From an uncultured Alphaproteobacteria bacterium (GTDB taxonomy: Bacteria > Pseudomonadota > Alphaproteobacteria > RF32 > CAG-239): DNA of 64,000 nt. Shown one piece after another: positions 34,309-42,438 of this stretch. The notes below the pieces were generated by a model that saw only the letters and a program-made list of their open reading frames with translations, was not told the DNA's origin and did not search any database. The DNA lies in the NCBI GenBank assembly GCA_934229625.1, contig CAKQDU010000008.1:3937-67936 (forward strand), in the 5' to 3' direction. Every line of letters begins with the position of its first letter. Positions within the stretch are counted from its first letter, which is position 1. The translations under genes and the position numbers were made by a program.

Positions 34309-34365
34309 ATGAAAAATAAGCTATTCAAAGGTCTCTCTCTCTCTCTGCAAATCCTAAACATCTGA
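34309..34365 (+). CDS. Short leader ORF of pilin B (out of frame with pilin)
   Basis: The ATG at 34309 has the best ribosome site of the region (AGAGGAAAGAAAG). It reads MKNKLFKGLSLSLQILNI and stops. It contains the CT repeat at 34332-34346. The pilin frame is 164 nt away from this ATG (remainder 2), so losing one CT unit or gaining two would fuse the two frames into one long precursor. It could be a leader peptide, an attenuator or the OFF state of a phase-variable gene. Confidence 0.5.
   Translation: MKNKLFKGLSLSLQILNI
34332..34346 (+). repeat. CT dinucleotide repeat (7 units)
   Basis: T followed by seven CT units, located eight codons into the leader ORF of pilin B. The same seven units occur at 41381-41395 and 42298-42312. 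Confidence 0.9.
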
Positions 34366-34469
34366 TTAAAGGCATATTTTTTGCCACTCAGCGTGTTTTT
34401 GCAGAGTTCAGCGCAAAAAATCACACATTCGAAAATAACACATTCAGTAGCTACTCTATAAAGGGTTCT

Positions 34470-34502
34470 GGATTGCTTCGTCGTTGCACTCCTCGCAATG
34501 AC
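34470..34502 (+). repeat. Palindromic dispersed-repeat-like element in pilin B leader
   Basis: GATTGCTTCG ... CGCAATGAC forms an imperfect palindrome and encodes LLRRCTPRND in the pilin frame. It resembles the short 'CTCGCAATGAC' palindromic repeats dispersed in many bacterial genomes. Similar elements sit at 41520-41551 and, two codons shorter, at 42437-42463. Confidence 0.6.
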
Positions 34503-35123
34503 ATTTGCAGCGTGGGACGTTCCATGATAGAAATGCTCGGCGTATTGGCGATTGTCGGAGTGTTATCAGTCGGTGGCATCGCCGGTTACTCCAAAGCTAT
34601 GGAAAAGTGGAAGGTTAATCAACTGATTAGTGAATATACCCATTTTATGTTTGGAGCCGTTGAGCATTTGGATGATATTAAAAAAGTCCCCAACGGCAGC
34701 GGCTATGCCGATATAATGCAGTCTCTAAATATTATTCCAACCTCTTGGAAATATGATAACGCCAGCAATGTCCATGACCGGCTTAATAACCGAATACAGC
34801 TATGGCGGGGAGGTTCAGATTTAGTTTTTGAAATTTATCTGCTGGAAGAATATGAGGAGAAAGATTCTTATTCTTTAGCTGAACCGCGAGTTCAGCTCTG
34901 CCGTGAATTGTTTCTAAACTTTGTACAGCCGCTTTCCGAATTTGTGGATTATTCCTATGTATGGCGTGGAAATGCGCAAACTCTTAATCCGTTATGGTAT
35001 GGAAATAATTATTGCGGTGCTGATAAAAAATGCCTAAAAAACGTAACTCTGGCAGAAATAAACGCAGCTTGCCATACCTGCGGAGACAGCTACGGAACTT
35101 GTTCTATTGTTATAACTTATTGA
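34473..35123 (+). CDS. Pilin-like protein B
   Basis: A pilin-like protein of the same family. Coordinates start at a TTG with AAAGGG eight bases upstream, giving the 15-residue leader LRRCTPRNDICSVG before RSMIEMLGVLAIVGVLSVGG. The frame is open further upstream to 34320, without ATG or GTG, so the real precursor may be longer if joined to the leader ORF at 34309. Globular part ~150 residues. The C-terminus (VTLAEINAACHTCGDSYGTC) has the family's three-cysteine motif. The N-terminal DNA is near-identical to pilins C and D, while the rest diverges. Confidence 0.75.
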   Translation: MLRRCTPRNDICSVGRSMIEMLGVLAIVGVLSVGGIAGYSKAMEKWKVNQLISEYTHFMFGAVEHLDDIKKVPNGSGYADIMQSLNIIPTSWKYDNASNVHDRLNNRIQLWRGGSDLVFEIYLLEEYEEKDSYSLAEPRVQLCRELFLNFVQPLSEFVDYSYVWRGNAQTLNPLWYGNNYCGADKKCLKNVTLAEINAACHTCGDSYGTCSIVITY

Positions 35124-35135
35124 TTATAAATTAAA

Positions 35136-35182
35136 AGCAGATATCCCGCATAGAACGATGAGGAATATCTGCTATATTTTAT
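35136..35182. terminator. Probable bidirectional terminator
   Basis: AGCAGATAT/ATATCTGCT stem with T-rich flank lies between convergent pilin B and the macB permease gene. Confidence 0.55.
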
Positions 35183-36408
35183 TCATAGCGCAAAGCGTTT
35201 ATCGGATTCAAAAGCGAGGCTTTATAGGCTGGGAAAAAGCCAAACAGCAAGCCGACAATGCCCGAAAAACTAAATGGCAAAATCACATAGAATGTGGATA
35301 ATTCAGCAGAAATAGAAGTCAGTTTCGGCAGCAGATAAACACCGGCGATACCGAATATAACCCCGATTAAGCCTCCGAGCAGCGATAAAATCAACGCTTC
35401 CATCAAAAATTGCAGACGGATATCCCAGCGTTTGGCGCCAATAGCCATACGAATACCTATTTCACGAGTGCGTTCGGTAACCGAAACCAGCATTATGTTC
35501 ATAATACCGATACCGCCGACCAATAATGATATTGAAGCGATTGAGCCGAGTAAAATCGTCATAATTTTAGTGGAATTTTGCATCATTTCCATAAATTGAG
35601 TCAGGTTCATAATGGTAAAATCATCGTCTTTATTTAATCCCAAACGGTGGCGTTGACGCAACAGGGTAGTAATTTCATCTTGCGATGTGTAAGTGCTTTC
35701 TGCGTCATAAGCCTGTAACATAAGCATATTAACCATATCGGGAAATTCTGTTCCGGAAACTTTTTTCTGCACGGTGCTGAGCGGCAAATAAACCATATCG
35801 TCTTGGTCTTGTCCTGGTCCGCTTTGTCCGCGTGTAGTTAAAGCGCCGATAACCGTAAAAGGCAGACCTTTAATGCGAATTGTTTTGCCTAAAGGGTCAA
35901 TATCGCCAAACAGCTCTTTTACCACGGTCTGTCCCAAAATAGCTACTTTGTTTGCGTTTTTAATATCGGCGTCCGAAAAATCACGCCCATAAGCCAACTC
36001 CCATTCTTTTATTTCAAAATAGCGGTTGTCGGTTCCCACAATATTGGTCGCCCAGTTGGTGTTGCCATAAACGATTTGTCCGCTGTCATTAACAACAGGC
36101 ACGGCCAAACGGATAGTGGCTATTTTGTTTTGAATGGCGTTGGCGTCGCCGTTTTTGAGCGTCGGCTGCGAGCCGTGTCCCATACGCGATCCGCCGGAAG
36201 TTGAGGAGCCGGAACGAATCATAATCAGATTTGTCCCCATACTGCGCATTTCTTTTTGGATTGAGAGCTGCGCGCCATTGCCGATAGCAAGCATCACAAT
36301 AACCGCCGCCACACCTATAATTATACCCAAGCTAGTCAAAACCGAACGCATTTTATTAGCGTGAATGGCGCGGATGGCAATTTTAAAAATAGTTTTCAAT
36401 TCAATCAT
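35179..36408 (-). CDS. MacB-type ABC transporter permease
   Basis: 409 residues with one N-terminal transmembrane helix (KMRSVLTSLGIIIGVAAVIVM), a large periplasmic MacB-core domain (GTNLIMIRSGSS, FSDADIKNANKVAILG) and three C-terminal helices with the FtsX-like VTERTREIGIRMAIGAKRWD motif. It is the permease half of a MacAB-TolC tripartite exporter (macrolides, lipids, peptides or toxins). Its ATG overlaps the ATPase stop (ATGA). TolC is not in the window. Confidence 0.9.
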   Translation of the reverse strand: MIELKTIFKIAIRAIHANKMRSVLTSLGIIIGVAAVIVMLAIGNGAQLSIQKEMRSMGTNLIMIRSGSSTSGGSRMGHGSQPTLKNGDANAIQNKIATIRLAVPVVNDSGQIVYGNTNWATNIVGTDNRYFEIKEWELAYGRDFSDADIKNANKVAILGQTVVKELFGDIDPLGKTIRIKGLPFTVIGALTTRGQSGPGQDQDDMVYLPLSTVQKKVSGTEFPDMVNMLMLQAYDAESTYTSQDEITTLLRQRHRLGLNKDDDFTIMNLTQFMEMMQNSTKIMTILLGSIASISLLVGGIGIMNIMLVSVTERTREIGIRMAIGAKRWDIRLQFLMEALILSLLGGLIGVIFGIAGVYLLPKLTSISAELSTFYVILPFSFSGIVGLLFGFFPAYKASLLNPINALRYE

Positions 36409-37109
36409 TTCTGAACTCTTTTCGTATTTATTATGTCCGAATGAATTTCTCCGTCCACGATTTTGATTATGCGATTGGCATACAGAGCAATATCTTCTTC
36501 GTGGGTAACCAAAATGATGGTGCGGCGCAGTTCTTTATTTAGTTTTGTAAATAAATCCATAATTTCTACGCTCATTTTTGTATCCAGATTTCCGGTCGGC
36601 TCATCGGCAAAAATAATCGGAGCTTCGTTTACAATGGCGCGGGCGATGGCCACACGTTGCTGCTGACCGCCGGAAAGTTGGTTCGGCTGGTGGTGCATAC
36701 GCTCGTGCAAACCCACGCTGTTCAAGGCTTTTTCGGCTCTTTCTTTTCGTTCTTCATCGGCAACACCGGCGTAAACCATCGGCAATTCAACATTTTCTAT
36801 GGCCGAAGTCCGAGAAAGCAGATTAAACCCCTGAAAAACAAAGCCGATTTTGCGGTTGCGGATTTCTGCAAGCTGGTCGCCGCTCAGATGTTCAATATTT
36901 TCTCCGTCCAGAATATATTCACCGGAAGTCGGTGTGTCCAAACAGCCGAGAATATTCATCAATGTAGATTTTCCCGAACCGGAAGGCCCCATAATAGCCA
37001 CAAACTCTCCAGCCGCAATTTCCAAATTTATACCTTTGAGAATCTCCAAATCAAAGCCGTCCAAAGGATAACTTTTATGAATGTTTTTGAGTTGAATTAA
37101 AGGTTTCAT
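36405..37109 (-). CDS. MacB/LolD-type ABC transporter ATPase
   Basis: 234 residues: Walker A GPSGSGKSTLMNIL, Q-loop FVFQGFNL, signature LSGGQQQRVAIARA, Walker B ADEPTGNLD, H-loop LVTHE. In this system the ATPase and permease, fused in E. coli MacB, are separate proteins. It shares one base with the adaptor's stop and four with the permease, a tightly coupled operon. Confidence 0.92.
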   Translation of the reverse strand: MKPLIQLKNIHKSYPLDGFDLEILKGINLEIAAGEFVAIMGPSGSGKSTLMNILGCLDTPTSGEYILDGENIEHLSGDQLAEIRNRKIGFVFQGFNLLSRTSAIENVELPMVYAGVADEERKERAEKALNSVGLHERMHHQPNQLSGGQQQRVAIARAIVNEAPIIFADEPTGNLDTKMSVEIMDLFTKLNKELRRTIILVTHEEDIALYANRIIKIVDGEIHSDIINTKRVQK

Positions 37110-38263
37110 CAGCGAGGCATCCTAAACTTCATTTTTTGAGTATCAGCGGCAGAAAGTTCTTTAGAAACAATAACTTCATCGCCAATTTTTAATGCACTTT
37201 CTAAAATTTGAGTATTATCATCATCGCTGACGCCGATTTTTACGGTTACGCGTTCTGGATGCCCGTTTTTGATAATCCATACGCCGCGGTCTTTATAGCG
37301 TTTTGCCTTGTCGCTATCGTCGATATAAAAACGCAAAGCTTGGTTTGGCACCAGCATAACGCCTTTTTCTTCAGCCGTGATAATTTCTACATTGGCGGTC
37401 ATCCCCGGTTTTAGTTTCATATCGGAGTTGTCAATGCCGATTACAACCGTGTAGGTTACAACATTTGAAGTGGTGGTAGCCTCGTTGCGGACTTGGGTAA
37501 CCGTGCCATAAAAATAGTCATCGGCATAGCTATCGACCGTAAAGCGCACTTTTTGCCCTTCTTTTACTTTAGCGATATCAGCTTCCACAACCGAGGCTTC
37601 AATTTGCATTTTAGTCAAATCTTCGGCTACCGAAAAAATTTCCGGCGTTTCAAAGCTTGCGGCCACAGTTTGCCCAACTTCAACCGATTTAGAAATAACA
37701 ATGCCGTCAACCGGCGCTTTGATTTCGGTATATGAAAGTTCGGTTTGCGCAGAATTTAGCGAGGCTTGAGCCTGTTTGACCTGAGCCTGTTCCAGAGCCA
37801 GCTGAGCAACAGAATTATCATAGTCGCGCTCGGCGGCTTCCAAATCTTTTTCAGTAGAATATTTGGCGGCGTTTAGTTTAGAAATACGGTTTAAGGCTTT
37901 TTTATAGTATTTTATGTTGTTTTCTTCTACAGCCACTTGCGCTTTGGCAATTTCCAACGCCGCCTCTCTTTGCTGCACGGTGGCTTTGGCGTTTTCTTGG
38001 TCGATAAGCGCCAGAAGCTGACCTTTTTTAACCACCGAGTTATAGTCAACATAAATCTCCGCAATACGTCCCGAAGCCTGAGAGCCGACAGAAACGGTAG
38101 AAAGCGGATTGATGGTGCCGGAAGCGGTGATGCTTTCCATTATATCGCCGTTTTCTATTTTTTGTGTTTTATAAACAGTACCGCCGGCGCTGCGGTTAAG
38201 CATTTTGTAGCCAATGCCCAAAATGGCAAGCAAAGCAATTCCGTAAATCAAATATTTTCTCAT
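37109..38263 (-). CDS. MacA-like periplasmic adaptor (HlyD/RND type)
   Basis: 384 residues: an N-terminal membrane anchor (YLIYGIALLAILGIGYKML), lipoyl halves (SGTINPLSTVSVGSQASGRI and IKAPVDGIVISKSVEVG) flanking a long coiled-coil hairpin (residues ~85-165), then beta-barrel and membrane-proximal domains. It bridges the ABC pump to an outer-membrane TolC-like channel. AAAGG lies before the ATG. First gene of the macA-ATPase-permease operon. No clear promoter is visible in 38264-38488. Confidence 0.9.
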   Translation of the reverse strand: MRKYLIYGIALLAILGIGYKMLNRSAGGTVYKTQKIENGDIMESITASGTINPLSTVSVGSQASGRIAEIYVDYNSVVKKGQLLALIDQENAKATVQQREAALEIAKAQVAVEENNIKYYKKALNRISKLNAAKYSTEKDLEAAERDYDNSVAQLALEQAQVKQAQASLNSAQTELSYTEIKAPVDGIVISKSVEVGQTVAASFETPEIFSVAEDLTKMQIEASVVEADIAKVKEGQKVRFTVDSYADDYFYGTVTQVRNEATTTSNVVTYTVVIGIDNSDMKLKPGMTANVEIITAEEKGVMLVPNQALRFYIDDSDKAKRYKDRGVWIIKNGHPERVTVKIGVSDDDNTQILESALKIGDEVIVSKELSAADTQKMKFRMPR

Positions 38264-38512
38264 TTTCAGACCTTTCTTTATAAAGATGTTTCATATATAA
38301 AAATATTTTGTAAAAAAATCTATAAATTTATAACGATAAAATGAAAAAAATGTTCACAAAATAGTATGGAAAAAGTATTGATATGCTAATGAGTTAGAGA
38401 GTTATTCACAATTAAAACTTCAAGTATGAAAAAATACTTTATTTTTTTGAATTTTCTGCTATATATAAATCGCTGAATTTATAACTATGTGATTTTTTTG
38501 AGGAATAATTTT

Positions 38513-39772
38513 TTGAAAAAGCTTTTGAAAAAAAATAAATTCAAATTTAAAAAACAAAAGGTTCTATATACCGAAAAAAAACCTTTTCTTGCTGACAAAG
38601 AAATTATTTTCCGCAGCAACGGCCGCGCTAAGGTTTTTAATATTTCTCATCGTTTGCAAGTGTTTATGCTGATGCTCTTTGCGGCTGTTTTCGCTTGGTC
38701 GGGTTATAATTACTATTTTTATCATATTTCAGCCTCCATTATTCATCATAAAGAAAAAGAATTAGGCAAAACCAGAGACGCCTATATGGATTTGATTTCT
38801 GATGTGACTGCGCTGCAGAATAATTTAAAAAATGTTGTTTCTTCTGTTGATGAAGCCGGAAACGGTTTGCAAGAAATTAAAAACTATAAAGAAAAAGCTC
38901 TGGTGGTAGAAGATAAAATTAAACAAATAGCCGATTCAGAAAGCTGGATAGACGCTGATAAAATAGAAGAAAAAGTCACTAAAAAAGAAGCATTGCTGCA
39001 AAAAGATATTGTCCAGACAGAAAACAATCAATTAAAGCAAAAAATTGAAGAACTCGGCGGAAAAATAACCAATCTTCAAGAAACCGTAAAAGGTTTGGAA
39101 ACGGCGGAAATTGCTATTTTAGATAAAATTCATAAACTTTCCGGACGTGAAATAGAGCAAATAAAAACTTCGCTTACACAAATAAATAAATCTCTAAAAG
39201 ATAAAAACCGCTATTATAATCCGCTTGCCAATATAAAAGAAGGTAAAGGCGGTGCCTATGAACCTGCACAAGGCATGAAAATAGAAAACCGCAAGCTTTT
39301 AGAGAAAATGTCAATAACTTTTAAGCAAATTGACACATTGGAAAATTATAAACAAGCAATGAAAAGCGTACCTCTTGGCAAACCCGTCTATCGCTATCAG
39401 CTAAGTTCGGCTTATGGCACTCGCCAAGACCCTTTTAAAGCCTATTTGGCTAATCACAAAGGGTTGGATATGCGCGCCGCAGCCGGCAGCCGAATTTCTA
39501 CTCCTGCGGCAGGACGCGTGACTTTGGCCGGTTATCAAAAAAACGGATATGGCAATTTGGTGGTTGTTGACCACGGAAATGGTTTTGTTACAAAATATGC
39601 TCACATGCGCAAAATTTATGTTAAAACCGGTGATACAGTGGCTTATAATCAGGCTCTGGGAGAGGTTGGACGCACCGGCCGCGCCACCGGTAACCATTTA
39701 CACTATGAAGTGCTGTTTCGCGGGGCAAATGTTAATCCGGCGGCTTTTATTACTTTAAGCAGCCTGAATTAA
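38513..39772 (+). CDS. M23 family peptidase with coiled coil (bactofilin partner)
   Basis: A ~419-residue cell-wall endopeptidase. A lysine-rich cytoplasmic tail is followed by one transmembrane helix (residues ~50-70), then a long coiled coil (residues ~85-250). The C-terminal LytM domain has zinc ligands in NHKGLDM and HLHYE and the SSAYGTRQDPF, DHGNGFVTKYAHM segments, all intact. It probably cuts peptidoglycan cross-links. A TTG at 38513 has GAGGAAT at good spacing. A GTG at 38489 is the alternative. It forms an operon with bactofilin, as in the LmdC-bactofilin pairs of other Alphaproteobacteria. Confidence 0.88.
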   Translation: MKKLLKKNKFKFKKQKVLYTEKKPFLADKEIIFRSNGRAKVFNISHRLQVFMLMLFAAVFAWSGYNYYFYHISASIIHHKEKELGKTRDAYMDLISDVTALQNNLKNVVSSVDEAGNGLQEIKNYKEKALVVEDKIKQIADSESWIDADKIEEKVTKKEALLQKDIVQTENNQLKQKIEELGGKITNLQETVKGLETAEIAILDKIHKLSGREIEQIKTSLTQINKSLKDKNRYYNPLANIKEGKGGAYEPAQGMKIENRKLLEKMSITFKQIDTLENYKQAMKSVPLGKPVYRYQLSSAYGTRQDPFKAYLANHKGLDMRAAAGSRISTPAAGRVTLAGYQKNGYGNLVVVDHGNGFVTKYAHMRKIYVKTGDTVAYNQALGEVGRTGRATGNHLHYEVLFRGANVNPAAFITLSSLN

Positions 39773-39782
39773 GGAGATAAAA

Positions 39783-40277
39783 ATGAGAAGTTTAAAACGT
39801 TTAATTTATTTAAAAATCGCACGCATGAGCCGCGGCTCTAATACTCCTGTGCCAAGCATTATAAGCTGCGACACCAAAATAAAAGGAGACATCTGGGGCG
39901 GCGATACAATTCATATTGACGGCAAACTCGAAGGTAATATTATGTGCAATGAAGTAATAATCGGCACACGAGGCTATATTGTCGGCGATATTAAAGCCAA
40001 GTCTTTGAGCGTTTACGGCACAATCAACGGCATAATAGATACCGATGAGCTGTTTGTGGCAAACAATGCCCGCTTAATCGGTAATGCCTATTACAATAAA
40101 ATAGCTCTTGAACCGGGAGCGTATATTGAGGGCAATTGCCTGCCGCGCAACAGACGCCCTGAAGCTCAGCCAAAACCGGCGGCTCTGGTCCAGAACAAAC
40201 CGGCAGAAACAATAAAAGCAGAAGCAAAACAGACCGAAGCTAAGTCAGCTGAATCTTCATTAAAAGCTGTAAGATAA
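39783..40277 (+). CDS. Bactofilin
   Basis: 164 residues. Residues ~15-120 are the right-handed beta-helix bactofilin domain with repeating hydrophobic strands (ISCDTKIKGDIWGGDTIHID, GKLEGNIMCNEVIIG, GYIVGDIKAKSLSVYG). The tail is Lys/Ala/Glu-rich and disordered. Bactofilins polymerise without nucleotide and localise wall enzymes. Here the M23 peptidase upstream (10 bp gap) is the obvious client. The stop overlaps the smpB start. Confidence 0.93.
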   Translation: MRSLKRLIYLKIARMSRGSNTPVPSIISCDTKIKGDIWGGDTIHIDGKLEGNIMCNEVIIGTRGYIVGDIKAKSLSVYGTINGIIDTDELFVANNARLIGNAYYNKIALEPGAYIEGNCLPRNRRPEAQPKPAALVQNKPAETIKAEAKQTEAKSAESSLKAVR

Positions 40278-40756
40278 TGACTGGAAAAAACAAAAAATCA
40301 GACTTTATTTCTACTGGTCAGGTGGCTCAGAATCGCCGTGCGCATTTTGATTATATAATTGACGAAGTTTTTCAGGCCGGTTTGGTTTTAACCGGTACAG
40401 AAGTTAAATCTCTGCGCTTGGGACATGCCAACATCAACGACGCTTACGGCATTGTTGAACAAGGTGAAATTTATATATCTAATATGTTCATTGCCGAATA
40501 TGCCAACAAAGGCTATGAAAGCCATGTTGAGCGCCGCAACCGCAAACTATTGTTACAGCATAAAGAAATCATTAAAATACAAAACGCTCTGTCGCGTAAA
40601 GGCGCCACTTTGATTGCCATGAAACTATATTTTGATAATCACGGCAGAGCCAAGCTTGAAATAGGTTTGGGACGCGGTAAAAAACTTTATGATAAGCGAG
40701 AGACGGCAAAAGAGCGCGATTGGAATCGTGAAAAATCTCGTTTGCTGTCGCATTAA
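40277..40756 (+). CDS. smpB: SsrA-binding protein SmpB
   Basis: 159 residues. An OB-fold barrel (AHFDYIIDEVFQAGLVLTGT, EVKSLRLGHANINDAYG) binds tmRNA. The C-terminal GRGKKLYDKRETAKERDW tail enters the decoding site during trans-translation. Length and motifs are normal. Its ATG overlaps the bactofilin stop (TAATG). A strong terminator follows. The tmRNA gene itself was not found in the window. Confidence 0.95.
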   Translation: MTGKNKKSDFISTGQVAQNRRAHFDYIIDEVFQAGLVLTGTEVKSLRLGHANINDAYGIVEQGEIYISNMFIAEYANKGYESHVERRNRKLLLQHKEIIKIQNALSRKGATLIAMKLYFDNHGRAKLEIGLGRGKKLYDKRETAKERDWNREKSRLLSH

Positions 40757-40784
40757 AAATAGTTTTATAAAATTTCTAACTTCC

Positions 40785-40830
40785 AAACTAAAAGCCGGAT
40801 GTACAAACATCAGGCTTTTAGTTTGTTTAA
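40785..40830. terminator. Bidirectional intrinsic terminator
   Basis: A 12-bp stem AAACTAAAAGCC/GGCTTTTAGTTT ends smpB and, on the other strand, the small gene at 40827-41084. Confidence 0.85.
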
Positions 40831-41084
40831 ATTCCTAAACCGGCTAAAAATCGGCCGTATTCTTTTTCTGCAGCTGTCGGCTCGCGGTAAAATTCTTTTT
40901 GAGCTTTGCCGGCTTTGGTTATTTTCCAAAGTTTTTCCGTATTGTCAGCGTCGGGGTATTCCTTAATAAATCTCAAGGCAATTAGATGATGGTACGTTTC
41001 AAATCCGATATTTTTAATCAGATTTTCAGCGCTGCCTTGTTTAGCCTCTCCGATAAATTTAAAAGCATTTATAATATCTTTCAT
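40827..41084 (-). CDS. Small protein, winged-helix-like
   Basis: 85 residues. The order of helices and the LWKITKAGKAQKEFY segment look like a small winged-helix protein, but no family is recognised. No Shine-Dalgarno site. The leader AACTAATTTTTATGCTTATG resembles the other accessory genes. A promoter lies at 41128-41156. ATG at 41084 or 41090. Confidence 0.5.
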   Translation of the reverse strand: MKDIINAFKFIGEAKQGSAENLIKNIGFETYHHLIALRFIKEYPDADNTEKLWKITKAGKAQKEFYREPTAAEKEYGRFLAGLGI

Positions 41085-41127
41085 AAGCATAAAAATTAGT
41101 TTGACATAAAAATAACTATTTGAATAA

Positions 41128-41156
41128 GCAATAAAATATTAACTCATAAAAGTCAA
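41128..41156 (-). promoter_or_regulatory. Promoter of small accessory gene
   Basis: Minus-strand TTGACT (41151-41156) and TATTGC (41128-41133), spacing 17. Confidence 0.5.
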
Positions 41157-41187
41157 TATGTATATTTTAATAAAGTGTATTACATGT

Positions 41188-41290
41188 CTAAAAATACATC
41201 AATATAGAACAAGCATTTTCTCCGTTATCTTTACACATTTGGCAAGCCTCACTAATTTCTGCCGGTGTCATATCTTTGATATATTTACCT
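41188..41290 (-). pseudogene. Inverted C-terminal fragment of a pilin-like gene
   Basis: The minus strand reads YIKDMTPAEISEACQMC, then ENACSILMYF and a stop. This is clearly the C-terminal end of the pilin family (compare LAEINAACHTC and LSEISDICKTC). It is too short and lacks a start. Its upstream edge abuts the promoter of the pilin C cassette, which lies on the opposite strand. It is the remnant of another pilin gene removed by recombination or inversion. Confidence 0.8.
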
Positions 41291-41291
41291 G

Positions 41292-41319
41292 TTGACTTTA
41301 GTTAAACGTCTGTTATAGA
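41292..41319 (+). promoter_or_regulatory. Promoter of pilin C cassette
   Basis: TTGACT (41292-41297) and TATAGA (41314-41319), spacing 16. Confidence 0.7.
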
Positions 41320-41357
41320 ATTGGTACGTAAACAACATAATTTTAGAGGAAAGAAAG

Positions 41358-41414
41358 ATGAAAAATAAGCTATTCAAAGGTCTCTCTCTCTCTCTGCAAA
41401 TCCTAAACATCTGA
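41358..41414 (+). CDS. Short leader ORF of pilin C (out of frame)
   Basis: Same 18-codon ORF as before pilin B, with AGAGGAAAGAAAG as ribosome site and the CT repeat at 41381-41395. It ends at TGA 41412-41414. Distance to the pilin codon at 41522 is 164 nt, again two bases out of frame. Confidence 0.5.
   Translation: MKNKLFKGLSLSLQILNI
41381..41395 (+). repeat. CT dinucleotide repeat (7 units)
   Basis: T plus seven CT units, inside the leader ORF of pilin C. Confidence 0.9.
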
Positions 41415-41521
41415 TTAAAGGCGTATTTTCTGCCGCTCAGCGTGTTTTTGCAGAGTTCGGCGTAAAAAATCACACATTCGGAAATAACAAGTTCAGTAAC
41501 AACTCTATAAAGGGTTCTGGA

Positions 41522-42184
41522 TTGCTTCGTCGTTGCACTCCTCGCAATGACGCTTGCTCTACTGGTCGTTCCATGATAGAAATGCTCGGCGTTCTAGCTA
41601 TTATCGGTGTGCTGAGTGTCGGCGGCATTGCCGGTTATTCCAAAGCAATGGAAAAATGGAAAATAAACAAAACCATTGAAGAATACTCTATGTTAATAAC
41701 CGGACTTATAGAATATAAAGACAATTTTATCAAAAACACCCCGACAGAAACTGATGTATATCTTCCTGATTTTATTCAGGCCGCAAATTTAGTACCTGAA
41801 ACTTGGAAAAAAGGCGGTTCATCATATATGTATGATACTTTAGGAAACAGGGTTAATATATACTTTTCCAACACAGAAAATATTTCCGGCACCCGATATG
41901 TCTTTGATATATGGTTTGCTCAATCCGCCTCATCAAATAATTCTCTTGCATATAATTTATGCAGAGCTTTTTATCAAGATGTTGGAATTGCCATGTCTTC
42001 AAATGTACTGGCAATAATAGTACAAAGAGGAAAACACTTTGCATATGGAGATACTTTATGCCACGAAGGGACAGATGAAAAAGGCAACCCAAGACATTGT
42101 TTGCGTGATATGAAATTATCAGAAATTAGTGATATTTGCAAAACCTGCCAGACAACTAATTGCGCTGTGTATCTTGTTTTTTAA
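41522..42184 (+). CDS. Pilin-like protein C
   Basis: A pilin-like protein with leader LRRCTPRNDACSTG, anchor RSMIEMLGVLAIIGVLSVGG and YSKAMEKWKINKTIEEYS. The globular part of ~160 residues is largely different from the other copies. It ends in DMKLSEISDICKTCQTTNC with three cysteines. It starts at a TTG with AAAGGG upstream; a longer precursor through the leader ORF is possible. The palindromic repeat at 41520-41551 encodes the first part of the leader. Confidence 0.75.
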   Translation: MLRRCTPRNDACSTGRSMIEMLGVLAIIGVLSVGGIAGYSKAMEKWKINKTIEEYSMLITGLIEYKDNFIKNTPTETDVYLPDFIQAANLVPETWKKGGSSYMYDTLGNRVNIYFSNTENISGTRYVFDIWFAQSASSNNSLAYNLCRAFYQDVGIAMSSNVLAIIVQRGKHFAYGDTLCHEGTDEKGNPRHCLRDMKLSEISDICKTCQTTNCAVYLVF

Positions 42185-42208
42185 TTATGATTACATCTGA
42201 TTTTGCGG

Positions 42209-42236
42209 TTGACTTATGGCGTGATACTGTTATAGA
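42209..42236 (+). promoter_or_regulatory. Promoter of pilin D cassette
   Basis: TTGACT (42209-42214) and TATAGA (42231-42236), spacing 16. Confidence 0.7.
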
Positions 42237-42274
42237 ATTGGAGTGTAAACAATATAATTTTAGAGGAAAGAAAG

Positions 42275-42331
42275 ATGAAAAATAAGCTATTCAAAGGTCT
42301 CTCTCTCTCTCTGCAAATCCTAAACATCTGA
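42275..42331 (+). CDS. Short leader ORF of pilin D (out of frame)
   Basis: Third copy of the 18-codon leader ORF, with the CT repeat at 42298-42312. Distance from its ATG to pilin codon 42439 is 164 nt, as in the other two copies. Confidence 0.5.
   Translation: MKNKLFKGLSLSLQILNI
42298..42312 (+). repeat. CT dinucleotide repeat (7 units)
   Basis: T plus seven CT units, inside the leader ORF of pilin D. Confidence 0.9.
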
Positions 42332-42438
42332 TTAAAGGCGTATTTTTTGCCGCTCAGCGTGTTTTTGCAGAGTCCGGCATAAAAAATCATACATCCGGAA
42401 ATAACAAGTTCAGTAGCTACTCTATAAAGGGTTCTGGA

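Noticed and set aside
34309..34365. Leader ORF as proof of ongoing phase variation
   Set aside because: All three copies have exactly seven CT units, so one genome cannot show variation; kept as a hypothesis only.
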